DNA of 64,000 bases, taken from assembly GCF_050908995.1 (NCBI RefSeq), contig NC_135123.1, positions 8,370,001-8,434,000 on the forward strand, read 5' to 3'. The notes beneath the pieces are model-generated. The model was not told the origin of the DNA. It worked only from the letters and a program-made list of their open reading frames with translations, and did not search any database. Both the position numbers and the translations under genes were made by a program. Below, in pieces: positions 34,804-47,470 of the stretch. The DNA is from Andrena cerasifolii (taxonomy: Eukaryota > Arthropoda > Insecta > Hymenoptera > Andrenidae). The stretch's first letter is position 1; every line of letters starts with the position of its first letter.

Positions 34804-35416
34804 CAGGGCCGCGTTTATACTTTTGGAGGCCTTAGGCGCGATATCCTTTATGAGGCCTCGAAAGAATACAATCTATTTCTACGGTTGTGTGAACTATGTA
34901 GTACAGGGAACAAAATAGCTATTACCAAAGTAGCTGTTTGCCTCGGTGGTAGCAGAGATGGGCAGCATTTTTATTTAAATAAAATTTCAAATAACGAATA
35001 AAAGAAACAAAATTATTCGTCATGCGTCGAATAAAGTTGACATGGGTTAACTTAATTCATCGAGTAATCTAAAGTTAATGTAACTTTCATTTGATCCGTT
35101 ATTTAAATAATTTTTATTCAGTTAATGCCCAACTCTGGTTGGTGTGACGCTTACGTACATGAATGTTACGCAATACAGCAGTTCCTGTTAGTTTTATATT
35201 CTATGGAAAGAATGATGTGCATATTTCAAATGGAGACGGAAGGCCTGCAAAATTTTTCAGCTGCTTCTAATTTTTATATTATGAATTTAATATTTAAGAA
35301 GTATTTCATTTTGCAACTATACCTAGGCTGTTTTTTATATTGTTGTTTGTGAGGAGTAAGGTTTTAAAATCTGGCCCCATGGAGAGTGACGTAACGTTGT
35401 TGTAAACGCGGCCCTG
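34804..35416. mobile_element. hAT-like element nested in family D
   Basis: Terminal inverted repeat CAGGGCCGCGTTTA, 14 of 14, at 34804 and (other strand) at 35416. The flanks AGTACTAC and ACTACTAT agree at 6 of 8 positions, fitting an aged 8-bp hAT target duplication. It contains no transposase, and it contains the MITE 34953-35137. Confidence 0.7.
34953..35137. mobile_element. hAT-type MITE nested inside the previous element
   Basis: Termini CAGAGATGGGCA and, on the other strand, CAGAGTTGGGCA. The interior has TTATTTAAATAA and GTAATCTAAAGTTAATGTAA, shared with copies at 21326 and 48860. The 8-bp flanks GGTGGTAG and GTTGGTGT match at 5 of 8. Confidence 0.75.
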
Positions 35417-35560
35417 ACTACTATCCTCGCCGCGTCTGACCTAACTAACCTGATACTACTGCGCGGCAGCAGTAGTTCAAGCCTCTCGCGTCAGACGCTT
35501 CTTACGCATATCTTCAACAATTAATAACTCGGAAAGGAAGCATCAAACGCAATTTCGTCA

Positions 35561-38476
35561 TACAAAAAAAACTTTGTATGCTAGAGCGTGTTTCCAATGA
35601 TTTTTTATAGTAATGCATGTCTGATAAATACAGAGTGTCGTACACAAATGTGTCATAGAAACTTATATTTTATGACTTTGTCTGAGTTTAAAAATACAGA
35701 ACGAACAAAAACAGGGGTCAACCCTACGTAGATTCCTTTTGTTGAAACGCAGGCAGCATACCCAACGAATTTGCATATCCATCCGCTTTCATTATTCATC
35801 GAAGCTCATTGTGTTTTCTACGCGCGAACAATTTGTTCATCCATCAGCTTTCTCAGTAGCAGAATAAAATGAATATCTATCACACTGTCTTAACTATCTT
35901 TTTAAATAATACGAATTTCTTCGGTATCGAAACACTTTATTTTGTCACGGATAATGAAGCTCCTCGTTAGAACTTTTCTGAGCGGCAGCGTTGATAAACC
36001 TTTGCTTTTAAACATTGTTAACGACAGCCTTGCGTGCAGGAACGAACATTTACTTCGGGTGAAATGCTCCACGTAATTAAGCCGCGATCTTTTGTCTCAA
36101 TAGAACGATTTAAGATGTCGGCTGCATTTAAGCGAACGTGGCGAGAGATAATGGCAGTTAGGGGCTGAAAATTACGAGCACCTTTTAAGACAAATCTACG
36201 ATGGTCGTAATTACGTGATATTTTCCTGCTGTTGGAGCAGTTATATGCGAGGAATGTAGGAAATATAAACAATTTATACATTTTTATACATCACAGAGAA
36301 AATGATAACAAATATAATTTCACATGGAATACTTTAAAAAATTAAAACCAGCTGAACTCCATTAAATTCTGTATCCACACCGCAATTCGAGGAATACCTC
36401 GGCAAATCAAAGTGCTATCCGTTCACATATCCCCTGTTAACTCGTTTCCAAATCCTCCTGACCTAATTTCAACGTGTGAGTGTTTAATGGCCCAATGGAA
36501 AATCAATATATTACACAAATCGATTTTGAAAATTAAACAAGTTTGGTTACAGACTCCTGAAACCTTGTGACTTTGATGTTCAAAAGATTTAGAATAATTC
36601 TCATGCTTCGGCTGTACTCAAGTTTGTCATTTATAGGTTGAAAAGCTTGAAATTCTAGTTAAATTGGAGTTTAGGTGCTGAATTACAATTCCATTTTTAC
36701 GTATTATAGAAGTACGATAACGCTATGCAACTTCCCCTGTAGACTTCAATGTTCCACGCATGCTTTCTCTCTGGAAGAGTTACTGTGCGCCACATGGTGC
36801 GCGCGAATAAGGACTACAATTTTGAAGATATGTCACAGACAAAGGTGTATATACCTCGATAAATTATTTCCTAAAATACGTGCAGTACTAGAATTTTATC
36901 GTCATAATTATCGCAAGATATTGCAACAGTTAAAGTAATTTTTTAAAAGTGTAAAATGCTGGTAATATTACTAAAAAATTACTAAAAAATAAATTCAGTT
37001 ACCATCACTGATTATTCCTGTAAAAACAGTTTCTAGGTAATACTTTACACATCGTATACTAAGAGGTACTTTAATCAAGAAATCTCTAGCGTAAGAGGCG
37101 CGCAGAATCAAAATTTGAGGTTCAAAGTGTTCTAAAATTATCAGTTTACCCCATATTCTCCGCGAGACATTTCCCGAGATAACTTGTAAATTTTTCTTTA
37201 CCTCCAATGAACATTAAAAACTCGTTTCACAGTTTCTGTTTAAAAGTTAGGAGATTTCCTAACACACACTTTCAGATTTGCTGCGTCGAAACAATCTCTT
37301 TAAATCCCTACTGTGTGGAGAGACACGGCCGGAGAGAAACGTTTCTCTCAAGTTTTTGAAGCCAGCAGAAAAGTGACTGTTCTTTTTCCCCTCAAAAAAT
37401 CTTCCACCTTCGGGGCAGGAGGTTTGCTCTCACACAGGCACCCGCGCGAATGCGTGTGCGCGGTATCGGATCGAAACGTAATCCGCATTAGACGATATCT
37501 CGATTTTTGAGACGTTAAGGATTGGAAGGGTGGTGCGCTAACTCCGTAAAGTCGACAGCGTATTTTCCAACCCCTTATTGGCTCGAGTAAGGTTGTCCCC
37601 TTGGTTATCGAGGATTTATCTCCCGGATGCGCGCGGGCCATCGATTCCTCTTCCTTAGCGTAGCGAGGTTAAATCGAGCGTCCCTCGCGGCTGCTGTCAA
37701 GCCACCCTTCTCTATACCCTACGACCTTTATTTTATCCCGAAGCATTTTTCCCGAGCCCGCCTCACGCTTGACGGTTTGAACGACAGACAACAAATACGG
37801 AATTTCCAGCTTCAATAGCGGCATTTCGCTGTTCGCAAGGAACCTTCCGTCCGTGGCCATTATAGCGTTGTGTCTGCTACATCATTTCTATGAAGTTACT
37901 GTCCCCCACACATTACTCGATCATTTCATACGATCTCAAATTCTACAATCGAGAATAATAGAAACTTGGTTACCTTTCATAGAATTCCGTTTCGAAGTTA
38001 AAGCTTATTATGGATTTACTACTTATTCCACTTCTCTCGAAACAGGTGGAGATTGAAATCAATGTAGAATTATACTTTGGGCTTTTTTAAAACGAGACAT
38101 TTCGGTGACTGGTTATTTTTACTTCACACGTATTCACACATTTTCAATATTTCTCTTACTTTTCAAGCCGCAGGCATCAGTGCTCAGTGAATGGCTCTCG
38201 TTTGCATGGCCTTATGTCACCATTCTGGTACGCCAGGTGAAACAATAAAACAAAGAAAGTGATTCAAACTGTACCCACTCCGGTATTTAATGCGCTAATA
38301 CTTTTAGGTAGTCCTCGCGTTTTGCGAAGGTACAAAAGTTGTTTGGAATTTTTAAAAACTTATTACGCTTAACAATAATAAGATTACGATGCAGTAATCA
38401 TAACGAAACCAGGTAAATGCAATTCAATTTACAGTGCAATTAATAAAAATTCAAGGAGGATGCAAAGAAAGATTTA
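35561..38476. other. Gene-free stretch
   Basis: Mostly AT-rich; a GC-richer island lies at about 37310-37860 with contradictory overlapping frames. No gene, RNA or repeat family recognised. Confidence 0.4.
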
Positions 38477-38818
38477 TTAGGTCAGTGCATAAGTAATTTC
38501 GTTTTTCATCGTTAAGTCTTCTATTCGCACCTTTCCCGTTGCATGTAAGCGTCGAAGAACTGTTGAATGGTCAGCCTATAACTGTCTTGCAAGCTCGTAA
38601 GATGACTGCGCAGGGTTTCCGTCCAATAATACCTGTAGATCCTTTGTTTGCATTTCCTGAGGCCTGGCCGTCCGGAACGTTGCCTCTCACTACCGTTGAA
38701 ATCATTTTCGAATCTCTACAACCAATTTGGACGTAGCTGTTCGGATAAACCACCGTCGCCATAAATTTAAAAAATAGTTACAGTTCCTTCAGCAGCCGAT
38801 TTCCCTTGACGGAATAGG
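38477..38818 (-). pseudogene. mariner transposase, N-terminal half joined to a terminal repeat
   Basis: The terminal-repeat sequence TTAGGTCAGTGCATAAGTAA begins at 38477, after TA. On the minus strand the N-terminal DNA-binding region is readable in broken frames: FRQGKSAAEGTV (38814 downward), YGDGGLSEQLRPNWL, then SERQRSGRP, NPAQSSYELARQL and HSTVLRRLHATGKVRIED, which runs straight into the terminal repeat. These match the two helix-turn-helix motifs and the SGRP linker of mariner transposases. The whole catalytic domain is missing, so this is an internal-deletion copy. The other terminal repeat was not found. Confidence 0.8.
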
Positions 38819-38989
38819 AAAAGAATACAATGTCACACGCGCACTCTGTCGACCCCTATTTTTTCAAAAATTAGACGTTCATTTCAGTAACCAAGGAAGA
38901 GCTGCATTCACCTTATTTACCTTCACAGTTTTTATCGACTGTCTATGAACAATATCGAAATAATACAATGGAAGGTACATTGTTTTCAT

Positions 38990-39248
38990 GACGTAGGCAC
39001 CCACTAAGAAAGGATTTCCGGAAGTTCCATCCCCAAGGGGGCGAAAAGAGGTAAAATATATTTTCCCGGACTCCATAGTACCTCTGAGACCCGATTAGAT
39101 ATCAATTTGGTTTTTACATACAAAGGTTTCCCACACAAATCCCTGAAAATCAATTTGAGGATTTCGCGCTAATCAACCCCTGAGGGGACGAAAAGGGGTA
39201 AACTCTGTTTACATGGAGTCCTTCATATCTCTCAGGGTCGAGGCGAAG
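38990..39248 (+). repeat. Dispersed repeat C, copy 2
   Basis: From GACGTAGGCACCCACTAAG to CTCTCAGGGTCGAGGCGAAG. Same order and orientation as 30660-30921, including CCCGATTAGATATCAA and CCCACACAAAT. The inverted arms seen around copy 1 are not present here. Confidence 0.75.
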
Positions 39249-41503
39249 CGCGGGGTATTTTGGTGGAACAAAATAAAACGAGCCTGTAGTATACAAAGTT
39301 TTTTCTTCATCGCTTTTATCTATCTCCTTCATGAGGAAGGACTCTTCCCAATTGCGCGATACACGTTGCACCTTCGTTTGTGAGCGACCGGCGGTAAAAC
39401 CGTGAAGGGACCCTTACGTTATGAAATAGGTGTTCCATGTGCCGCCGGAAGCACGTATATCGCAACAGTATCTTCGATGGAAGTTGTACAGGTTGATATA
39501 GTAGCACCTTGGCACAATGATACAATCCGCACACGGTATCCGGAGGAGTTACGAGCCTTTGGGGGTTGATAATTCCATCCGTCTGCGCACGCTGCTCAGA
39601 CACGGCGGATGCGCCGTAGCTGAACGTGCCTTCGGTCGCCCTTCGAGTAACCAGTATGAGTGAAATTACCCCTGAAATTTATGTTCCTATTGGGGATGAT
39701 CGGCTTCCCCAGGGCTCGTCCCAGGGCTTGTCCCCGAGGGGTATTTCCTTTTGAGCATGTCCTCAAGACGAAAACTGGTAATCCTGGGGTACCCGACCCG
39801 GCTCGCCAGCGCGGAGACAGTGCGAGAGACTCGATTGGGAGCAATTTTGTGAATTGTAACAGGGATCTGAGTGCATCGGAATAGGGACCAGACAGGGGTA
39901 TGCCCAATCGGGCCCGATGAGGTGTGCAAGGGTTAGGTATTCCTTTTCGTCCCCTAAGTCTAGGCTAATGAGTGTAGGGGTTAGTCTCCCTTCCCACCAA
40001 TTACCTCACAATTGGGTTTGACTTCTTCGGGGTAATGGTTTTGCCCCAATTCCTGGGGCGTAGATCCTCGAGTCTGTATAGAAGGATTTGCTGTCAGGAG
40101 CTTGCAATCCTGTCAGCAGAACGTACAGTGATGGGTATAAATTTGTAGTTTGGATACTCTGAATAGAGTTGCCACCTTTGGGGAGGGGGATATAGTATTT
40201 CTGTGGAATCTTGACCAAATAGAGTATTTCCTGGGAAATTTAGGTAAATAAATAGTACAGATTTACATATTTTTTTATTTCACTTATTTTTCCAAGTGTA
40301 TTTGTTGTTAGTTTGTGCTTTTAGTATAAAGGAATTATTTTTTATAATAATTTTTTCTACGTTCATATTTATATAAATTTATGGCTTATTTTTTATTAAT
40401 TTAATTTTAGTTGTATTTCTTTTTTCTCGCTATTTAATATTCATTTGAGGACAGCTTAGACTTTGACAGCTAACTTAAGCTGGCCATGTATAGTGTCGCG
40501 TGATGTTAAGGGTGCGTTCTGAGCACTAAGACTCGCCGAATGTTTCTTTCGAGTAGGCATTAAAATTTACTTCTCGTTCATACGAATGAACCTGTGTGAT
40601 TAGAATTTGTCTACGAAAACATGATGAAGGTGCAGTAATTAAACATCAAATACACCGGATAGGTTTCTTAGAGTGAATTTGGGCAGCAAACAAAAATTGC
40701 GTTGTAATCAGGAGGAAATTCCCTTCATATTCACAAAGTCTCAGACTTTTCGGAATTTCCGGGGTCGGGATGTTCCCTTGTTAGTGGTACTATTCTACTC
40801 CCTCCTCCTGGTTATGATACCCTAGCTACACCGGGATAGGTATGATAGACATTCGACGAAGGGTTACCCTCCGCTCGAGGGTTAAGAATATTAAAGTATT
40901 ACTAACGAGGAGTGGATATAAAAGAGCGAGTAAGATGAGAACGATGAAAGGCTGGAAAAGAAAAGAAAATTTGCAAGCGCAATATCTTAAAAACCAGTGG
41001 AAATAAAGTGTATCCATTAAAGCTTATTGAATTTGTCTTGGAACGCACTATCAACTCAGGTCTTCAAAAAAAATAGTTCCATTTGAAAAACCGAACTTGA
41101 CCATCGTATCTTTTAAAATAATAATCGGAAACAAAATTCGTTCGCGCTAATAAATGGGCCCCCTCGAACCATGCAATTTCCTATTTTTTTTATATTTTTA
41201 GCGACAATACTTTAAGAGATATCGCGCTGTCCACTCCTTAGTGGGACACCCTGTATATTTATAGAGGATAAAGGTTCAGAAAACTTATCTTCCTACAATA
41301 TTATTCCTTAAATCTAAAAATGCATAATCGGTTCTTCTGCCATATCAGTATTCTTATTATTAATCATCTGCTTAGCATATATTTAATGTATCTTACTACG
41401 CAGTTTAACTCAGTCTGTCATTACATTACTCTGGACACCCTACTCATAAGACTTATTAATAAACTGCAATTGACGATATAACAGAATTTCGAAGAAGGCG
41501 GAA
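39249..41503. other. Gene-free stretch; GC-rich unassigned block at 39600-40230
   Basis: The block at about 39600-40230 differs from its surroundings (CCC/GGG rich, with GGGGTA and CCCCTA words) and has several mutually exclusive frames with no recognised domain; it may be a fragment of an unknown retroelement. 40260-40450 is very AT-rich. GGGACACCCTGTATA at 41244-41258 resembles a mariner-MITE end without a partner. Confidence 0.35.
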
Positions 41504-41772
41504 TGGAACCAGGAGAAATTATCAAACGCCGTGGAGGTAATTAGTAAGAATAAAATGTCCATACGCGAGGCAGCACAATTGTTTGGGAGGTAAACCAAAC
41601 CTGTGAAAAAAGAAACTGAATTTTCAATCGGACAATTCAGATATAGAGCACGATATTTGCTCCTTTTGCAAAGAATTCGGAAAAGGTGGTGAAATGTGGT
41701 TCCGGTGCATATGAAGAATGTTCAGGATGGGATACCCCTGAAGAATACACTTGTGATGTATGTACTAATTAA
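41504..41772 (+). pseudogene. pogo-like transposase: HTH and zinc finger joined by deletion
   Basis: 41504-41590 translates as WNQEKLSNAVEVISKNK then MSIREAAQLFGR: the psq-type/CENP-B helix-turn-helix of pogo transposases. 41631-41772 translates, with a one-base shift near 41712, as DIEHDICSFCKEFGKG, GEMWFRC, ECSGWDTPEE and YTCDVCTN before TAA. This cysteine pattern (C-x2-C, W-x2-C, C-x2-W, C-x2-C) resembles the PHD-like C-terminal finger of insect pogo-like transposases. About 40 bases separate the two parts, so the DDE domain was deleted. Frames differ between the parts, and the copy is dead. Confidence 0.75.
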
Positions 41773-42024
41773 TTTTAAAATAAAGAATACAATTTTTTGT
41801 TAATTTAACAGTTTTCCTATCTCCGGCCAAATGACTATTTTCGTGTTATTGCTCCCAATTTTGTTACAACGTAGATTTATGCTTTCTCGGTCACACTAAT
41901 ACAAACTAGACACTTCAAACTATCAATTAACATAAGAAAAACTAACAACTGTGTAACTTGTTCAAATTTTATAGCATTTACTGCTTATGCGTCCGGAATT
42001 ACCCCGCTTTCTCCTACACTTTGA

Positions 42025-42522
42025 CTAGTAATTGCACCGATGGTCGCGTATGCTCGAGTCCAAATACGAATTATTTATTTCTGGTGGTTTGCACCTGAAA
42101 ATCGGTTGTGTGCCGTAAAATTTCACGCTGTCCGTCACATAGCCGGGAAGTGTGTTTGCATCAATGCCATTTGGCACAGTCGGAATCATTAATAAGCCCT
42201 TTCCAGCTAACATGAGCAAATCGTAATATTCAATGACAGACTTGGCACCGTCGAAAGGTGACTTCTCATTGGGAGTATACGTGCGCGTCGCGATCGTTAC
42301 TCGTCCTTTGATGCCGCAATCTCATGTCGCCAGTAGCAAACTGTGTCCGTTTCTCTATGTACAGTGACTTCAAACTTCAGAGTTATGTTACTTAAAAGGT
42401 CTCTACCTTCTATATGCAGGTATATCTATTTACGCTGGATGGTACTATAATTAATTTCCATTGCAAGTTTATCTTCCAACACGTTCTTTAACACTTCTTG
42501 GTAGAAACTGACCAGGTTCATA
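42025..42522 (-). pseudogene. Decayed coding remnant of unknown family
   Basis: Minus-strand frames are unusually continuous. From about 42522 downward there is NLVSFYQEVLKNVLEDKLAM, then a stop, then LHIEGRDLLSNITLKFEV and DTVCYWRHEIAASKDE with a stop. After a shift near 42270 come KSVIEYYDLLMLAGKG, LLMIPTVPNGID and a final TAG at 42027-42025. Length, composition and interruption by only a few lesions argue for a once-real protein of at least 160 residues. I recognise no domain. A transposon-borne or endogenous viral protein, or a retrocopied gene, are all possible. Confidence 0.45.
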
Positions 42523-45500
42523 TTTCTTAATTTTAAAGTTCAATCTATTACAATAAATCAGGTAACAATTGACAGCTGTTGCAAAAAATATATATATTTT
42601 TTTCCAATATAAATTTTTATTCATCTATTGATGTAGAAAACTTAGGAAGTAATTGTTTCCATTGAACCTTAAGGATTTTAGTTTTATTTTTTAATAATTC
42701 TTGTATTGTTATAACAGTGCTGAAGCACGGCCTGCGATATTTTATAACACTGTATGTAACATATCCATCTCAAATCAGAAAATAAATTCCAGTAAGGAAC
42801 GTGTTTAAAAATTTAGGGTTTGCTTCTGAAACTGATTGGCATTTATAACTGGGTGGCGTGAAAGTCCTCATCCGATGTTAATAGCTTCGTTATTTTTTTT
42901 AATCTCAGGTATATGTCAGTGATGTTTTGACATTTCAATAGAAGAGACTCACGAAATTGATTGTCCATAAAGATGAATTAGTATACCCTTCAAGAACGCG
43001 GAAAATTGTGTCGATGTTTTTACGTAATAAATTATTATTAATATCAGTTATTAACTGTAATAGTTTTTGCGTAATCGTATTCCAAAGTCAAAATGTTACT
43101 ACCGCCCCCGGTCTACCCTACTCTACACGAACTATGTATAATATATATCTAGCAGACATCCAGCGAGCGAAAGGTTACGCTCGCTAGACCCTCATTACTT
43201 TGATATTTATAGGCAAGAGGACTCATCAAACTTAATTAAAAGAAGCTACGAAACTTACAGCGCTTGCAAATTCTTAATCTCAGAAACAGGAAACTGGTCA
43301 CGAGCGTGCCATAAATCCAACCTGAGCCATTGTCTTTAACAGCATGCAGGAAGAAAGGCGACGGATGGAAAATATCGACACAAAAACACTCACATCAAAC
43401 CATCCTCGTTGAACGAAACTATTCATCCGGGTGGACGCGATGGCGTAAATAGAAAGTCCACGCCAAACGACAACTTTGCCCCGCGTCTAATTTTCAAGGG
43501 AGGGCCTCCATCGAATTAGGATCTACTTTCCCCGGGTCCTTGGGATGTAAATTTAAAATTATGTCGGTAATGCACAGTTTCTGCCTCGTGCGTATCAAGC
43601 GCCGCTGAAGACGCGTTGTTGGCAGGCCTGGCCGAGGGCCCGGGCGATAATGGACCCTCCGCGATGAAGCGGCTTTATATCGGAACGGCTTACGTCGGCT
43701 GATAACGCGAGGAAATTATTACCGGCGGGTTGACGAGACGCGCAAGTTCGATGCAGCAGGACTTGCTCAGACGATGTGACGGTAATTCCCGCCGCGGAGC
43801 TAACCTCGTTCGCTCTTTGTATTTCGCCGGGAAATCCGCTGCGAAAGAGGGGATTCCCCTTCAGACGCGGCGGGAAATATGGACACGCCGCCGGGCTAAC
43901 TTGTAACGCGATTTGCGTTCGCGTGCGAGGAAAGTGCTCCGCTGGAAAACTTCCCCCGACCTTTGAATAAATTCACGGGGGACACGGCTGTCTGCCGCGC
44001 GCCAACAGAAATTGCGAGGAACCGATGGGAGTAAAAAGCGTTAAAAAGTTTCAAGCTGCTTCATTGGACCATTTTTGTGCTCAGATGAATATGTGCACGC
44101 GGGACACTCGATAGAAACTCTTTCCCGCGGGGGAAAAACGCGGGGGATGGTGCGACGGGGGAGACTGATTCGATTTTCTGCGGCGAATAATTCCGGGCTC
44201 GATGTTCTGAGGAATAATAAGGCTTGATACGTTGCGACGTAATGCGGTATGTTTGTGGGCAGCAGTGGCGTTTCGCGAGAGTCCTTTTTATGCGGGGATG
44301 TTACTGAATTATATGTCGAGCATTGGCGGTAGGTATAGTCTTGCTTATGAGAGGAATTCCATTTCACCTGTGTCTCCTTTCATCGTTTTAATGTAGAGGC
44401 ACTTTTATATCCTACGCTCAAAGGGAGAGAAGTCAAAGAATTTAATTAGCTTCCCTGGTACACGTAGGAAAAATGATGGTAAAAATTTTTCTTCTCTGCA
44501 GACTTAATGTATAATGTGTTCAAATAAGAAGGATGTAAGGATCAGAGCATATTTGAAGTAAAAAGTGCTTGGCCCAGCTCCAGATAGATTGAAAAATTAT
44601 TTGGTTCTGATAGCGACTGAGGCTCGTTTTCTTCTTCAATAATTAGAATAATATTACAGTGTTTTATTACAATTTTACTATTCCTGTCAAAAAATGGGGT
44701 AGAAACGTAGTTATTTGGAAATACACGCCGTTAGAAAAATTTAAGGCGACTTTGGTATAATTCGTTTGAATTCACATAGAACAAAGTGAATTTAACGATA
44801 TGGGCGATCAAACATTCCCGAAAGTCAACAATTTCATAGCCGGTAGTTTCATACTTCGTGGTTTAATTTATATAGCTTAGTTTCGAACACATTTGTCTGT
44901 AATGCTTTTAATTTGCACCCGAAAGTTTGTTTACATTTCACTAACAGTCGTGAAAAGAATTTGATTTCTAAATCAGTGATTCTAATGTCGAGTCGTGCTA
45001 TCACTTTGACATTTTTTTAAGTTGTAGTATTTACTTTTGACATCGCGAAAAAAAAATGTAGGTAGGTATAATTATAATCACACTTTTGGAGCTTCTGTAA
45101 ACCATAAAGGCATCGCTTACGTTTTAGTTGAGATCCACCCTCCGCTCGGTGTTACCACCAATCGTTTTAATGCCCCGCTCGAGTCGCTATAACCGTGGAA
45201 TCTTTCCTGTTACATCGTCGAGGAGAAAATCAAGAGAAGATCGCAGAGCATGGGGCAATCAGTAATTTGAGCCGCTGGAATCTCTGGCACGCGAGATCCG
45301 GAAAGGGGCGAAAAGGCATTTAGCTCTCGTTGAAACAAACCCCGTAAAACCATCGACTGGCCGGTGGCGGAAGTGTGGGCGACATTCGAGCGGAAGCCGG
45401 GGCTGATCTTCTCCCCTAGCTTCGCCCAGGCACGACCTGCCAGCGAAAAACGGGCGCAAATATTAGCAATCAGGCTGAATCCACCTCGAAAGCACGGCGA

Positions 45501-47377
45501 TTTAATAGTGGCATAGCCGATTTGACTAACAAATAGAGGAGCGATTACACGACGAGGCCTTTCGGAAAATAATTAAGGAGCCGTGTATCGCGCCCGCGGA
45601 TTTGCATGAGCCGCATCCTCGCGGCGAGCAAAGTATCAGCCTGCCTCCGAAGTCCGACGTCTGATATTTATGATAATTTATGCCATCGGTAGGCGGCCGA
45701 GGAATATTTCACTCTATTACCTTCGACGATTTAATGGAATATATTTGTGACGGCGTAACAATAGATTTGCGAAGCCGGGGGATGTGGTCATTCTAATTCG
45801 GATATTTAATATCTTTGATTATAGCCGTGCGCCATAACGCACATGTTTGCTATACCTATACATCACAAGCGGCTAGTGTAATTCCCACGAGTAACGATTG
45901 CAGATTTCCTCTCGCGCTTCAGACGTTGATGAAATAGATCTCACATGCCCAATTCGCGAAGAAATACAGAAAAACTATGTTTCAGGAACAAACAGAACTA
46001 GGTCTCATATTAGGAACCCATTTTTTCCCCAGTGTATTTGTATAATTTTCGTTTCTATTTTATTACGAAGGAACCGAATCTTTTCCACTGTACTTTCCAG
46101 TAGGCTGCAAAAGAATACATATCGTACTTTTAAAACCCGTATCGAATTTTAAACAAAGTGTTTTATTTCTTTTAAGAAATGGGTCTCATATTAAGCGACC
46201 TTACCCGACCTATGACGTAACAGAAAAGAAATCACTTTCTCAGGTGTGAATAAATGCAAGAAGGAAACGAAACAGACCAGCCATCTCGTTCAACGTGAAC
46301 AATTTCTCGTGCATCTGATGGGGGGCAGGGAAGGGCTGTTACTGGTTCCATTTAAATGCCAGGAGAATACAATCTACCAGTCATTATTACACGGCGCATG
46401 GTACATTCGCCGCGTTGATTTGTTTCGGAAATGTTGCAGTTCGCGTTCCATTGAAATTCCCGCCGGCGCCGAGCGCGCCGAGATTTTTCCATTCTGCTGC
46501 TGTACGTATCGAGACGAGACTCGAATCCCGTAAGCAGGCGAATAATAAAGAACTGTCTCCCCCGGAGCAGATCTCCGAGGACGCTAGCTATCCGGGAATA
46601 CTGATGTGCCCGATAACCAGGCTTTTGTAGCCCCCGCGACTTCGGTCCAGGATCCGTGTTGATGGCTGGCATACTCCGGGCTTGTCTTAAATATGCAAAG
46701 CATCAAGGATATTGCGGTCCCAAGCGGAGAGCAACGATTTTGCGCGGGAAACCGGGGAAAGAAGATATTTATAATGCGCCAGGATTTTACGGTGCCGGCG
46801 CGGCGCTGAGAGACGAGGGTAAAACACCGAAGGGCGTAGGAAACCGGGGGATCAGCGTGGGGTGTGGAAAAACAGATGCAGCTTCACGCCGGCGTAGATA
46901 CGAATCAAATAGTCGCCTGGCAACCGCGCTCTTCTCGGCGTATGAGTAATCGCAAATGAGACTGTAGGAAATTCGATGAATAGTGTGAGATGCTAGCGAG
47001 ACGTTCGAGGCTTTGAAGGAGCAGGCCTTTTCAGTTGGAGCAGCTTCAGGATTGCAGGTATGAACCGCTTCGTTAGTGCTTGATATTAATTACCAGCACT
47101 GTGTCTTTGGATCCCCTACGAGGTTATAAATGGCTTTGGTTAGCTGATATTATTGGTGGCCATGTTTTGACGGACTGTAGGTAGATTTAGGTTGAAAATT
47201 TGTTGATTTAAAATACTAAAATTTAAAAGTTGTATATAAATAATGAAAAATAAGTTTAAGATGCATCGTCAGAATCGGTGTGCATTATTTCTTCATCATC
47301 ATGAACTTCGGTGTTCATGGATTTATCGTAAATGTTGTTGCTATGATTTTTACACCCTGGTTTTCATAACTGTAGCA
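42523..47377. other. Gene-free stretch with GC-rich islands
   Basis: GC-rich islands at about 43400-44350, 45120-45680 and 46270-46950 lie between AT-rich DNA. The islands hold only overlapping unassigned frames on both strands. The words GGGTCTCATATTA / GGTCTCATATTAGG occur at 46002 and 46181. No gene found. Confidence 0.4.
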
Positions 47378-47470
47378 GCTCAAGCTGGTCTTGATGTCAC
47401 TAGACGGGGGGCACAGGTAGCATCCACGTTGAGATCTCTTACTTCTCTTGCTGCTGCTGGGTTCGGTGAA
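47378..47470 (-). pseudogene. Possible piggyBac cysteine-rich domain remnant
   Basis: Minus-strand translation reads SKRSKRSQRGCYLCPPSS then DIKTSLSCYSYENQ. The C-x2-C-P, K-T and C-Y pattern after a basic stretch resembles the beginning of the C-terminal cysteine-rich domain of piggyBac transposases; the later cysteine pairs are absent. A piggyBac-like end (TTAACCCTGTACAGGGGTGC, other strand) lies at 47791-47810. Evidence is thin. Confidence 0.3.

Larger units (their letters stand above)
34632..35560. mobile_element. TA-type foldback family D, copy interrupted by nested insertions
   Basis: The left part (34632-34803) starts CAGGGTGTTCGACTACAGG and continues with TTTCTGAGTTATTAATTG. The right part (35417-35560) has CGCGTCAGACGCTT and AATTAATAACTCGGAAAGGA and ends in GCAATTTCGTCAT. 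Both parts align with the complete copy at 59882-60215. The middle is replaced by the hAT-like element 34804-35416. The outer right terminus is missing. Confidence 0.7.

Noticed and set aside
43776..43970. Open frames in the 43.4-44.3-kb GC-rich island as possible exons
   Set aside because: No recognisable domain and no convincing paired splice sites.
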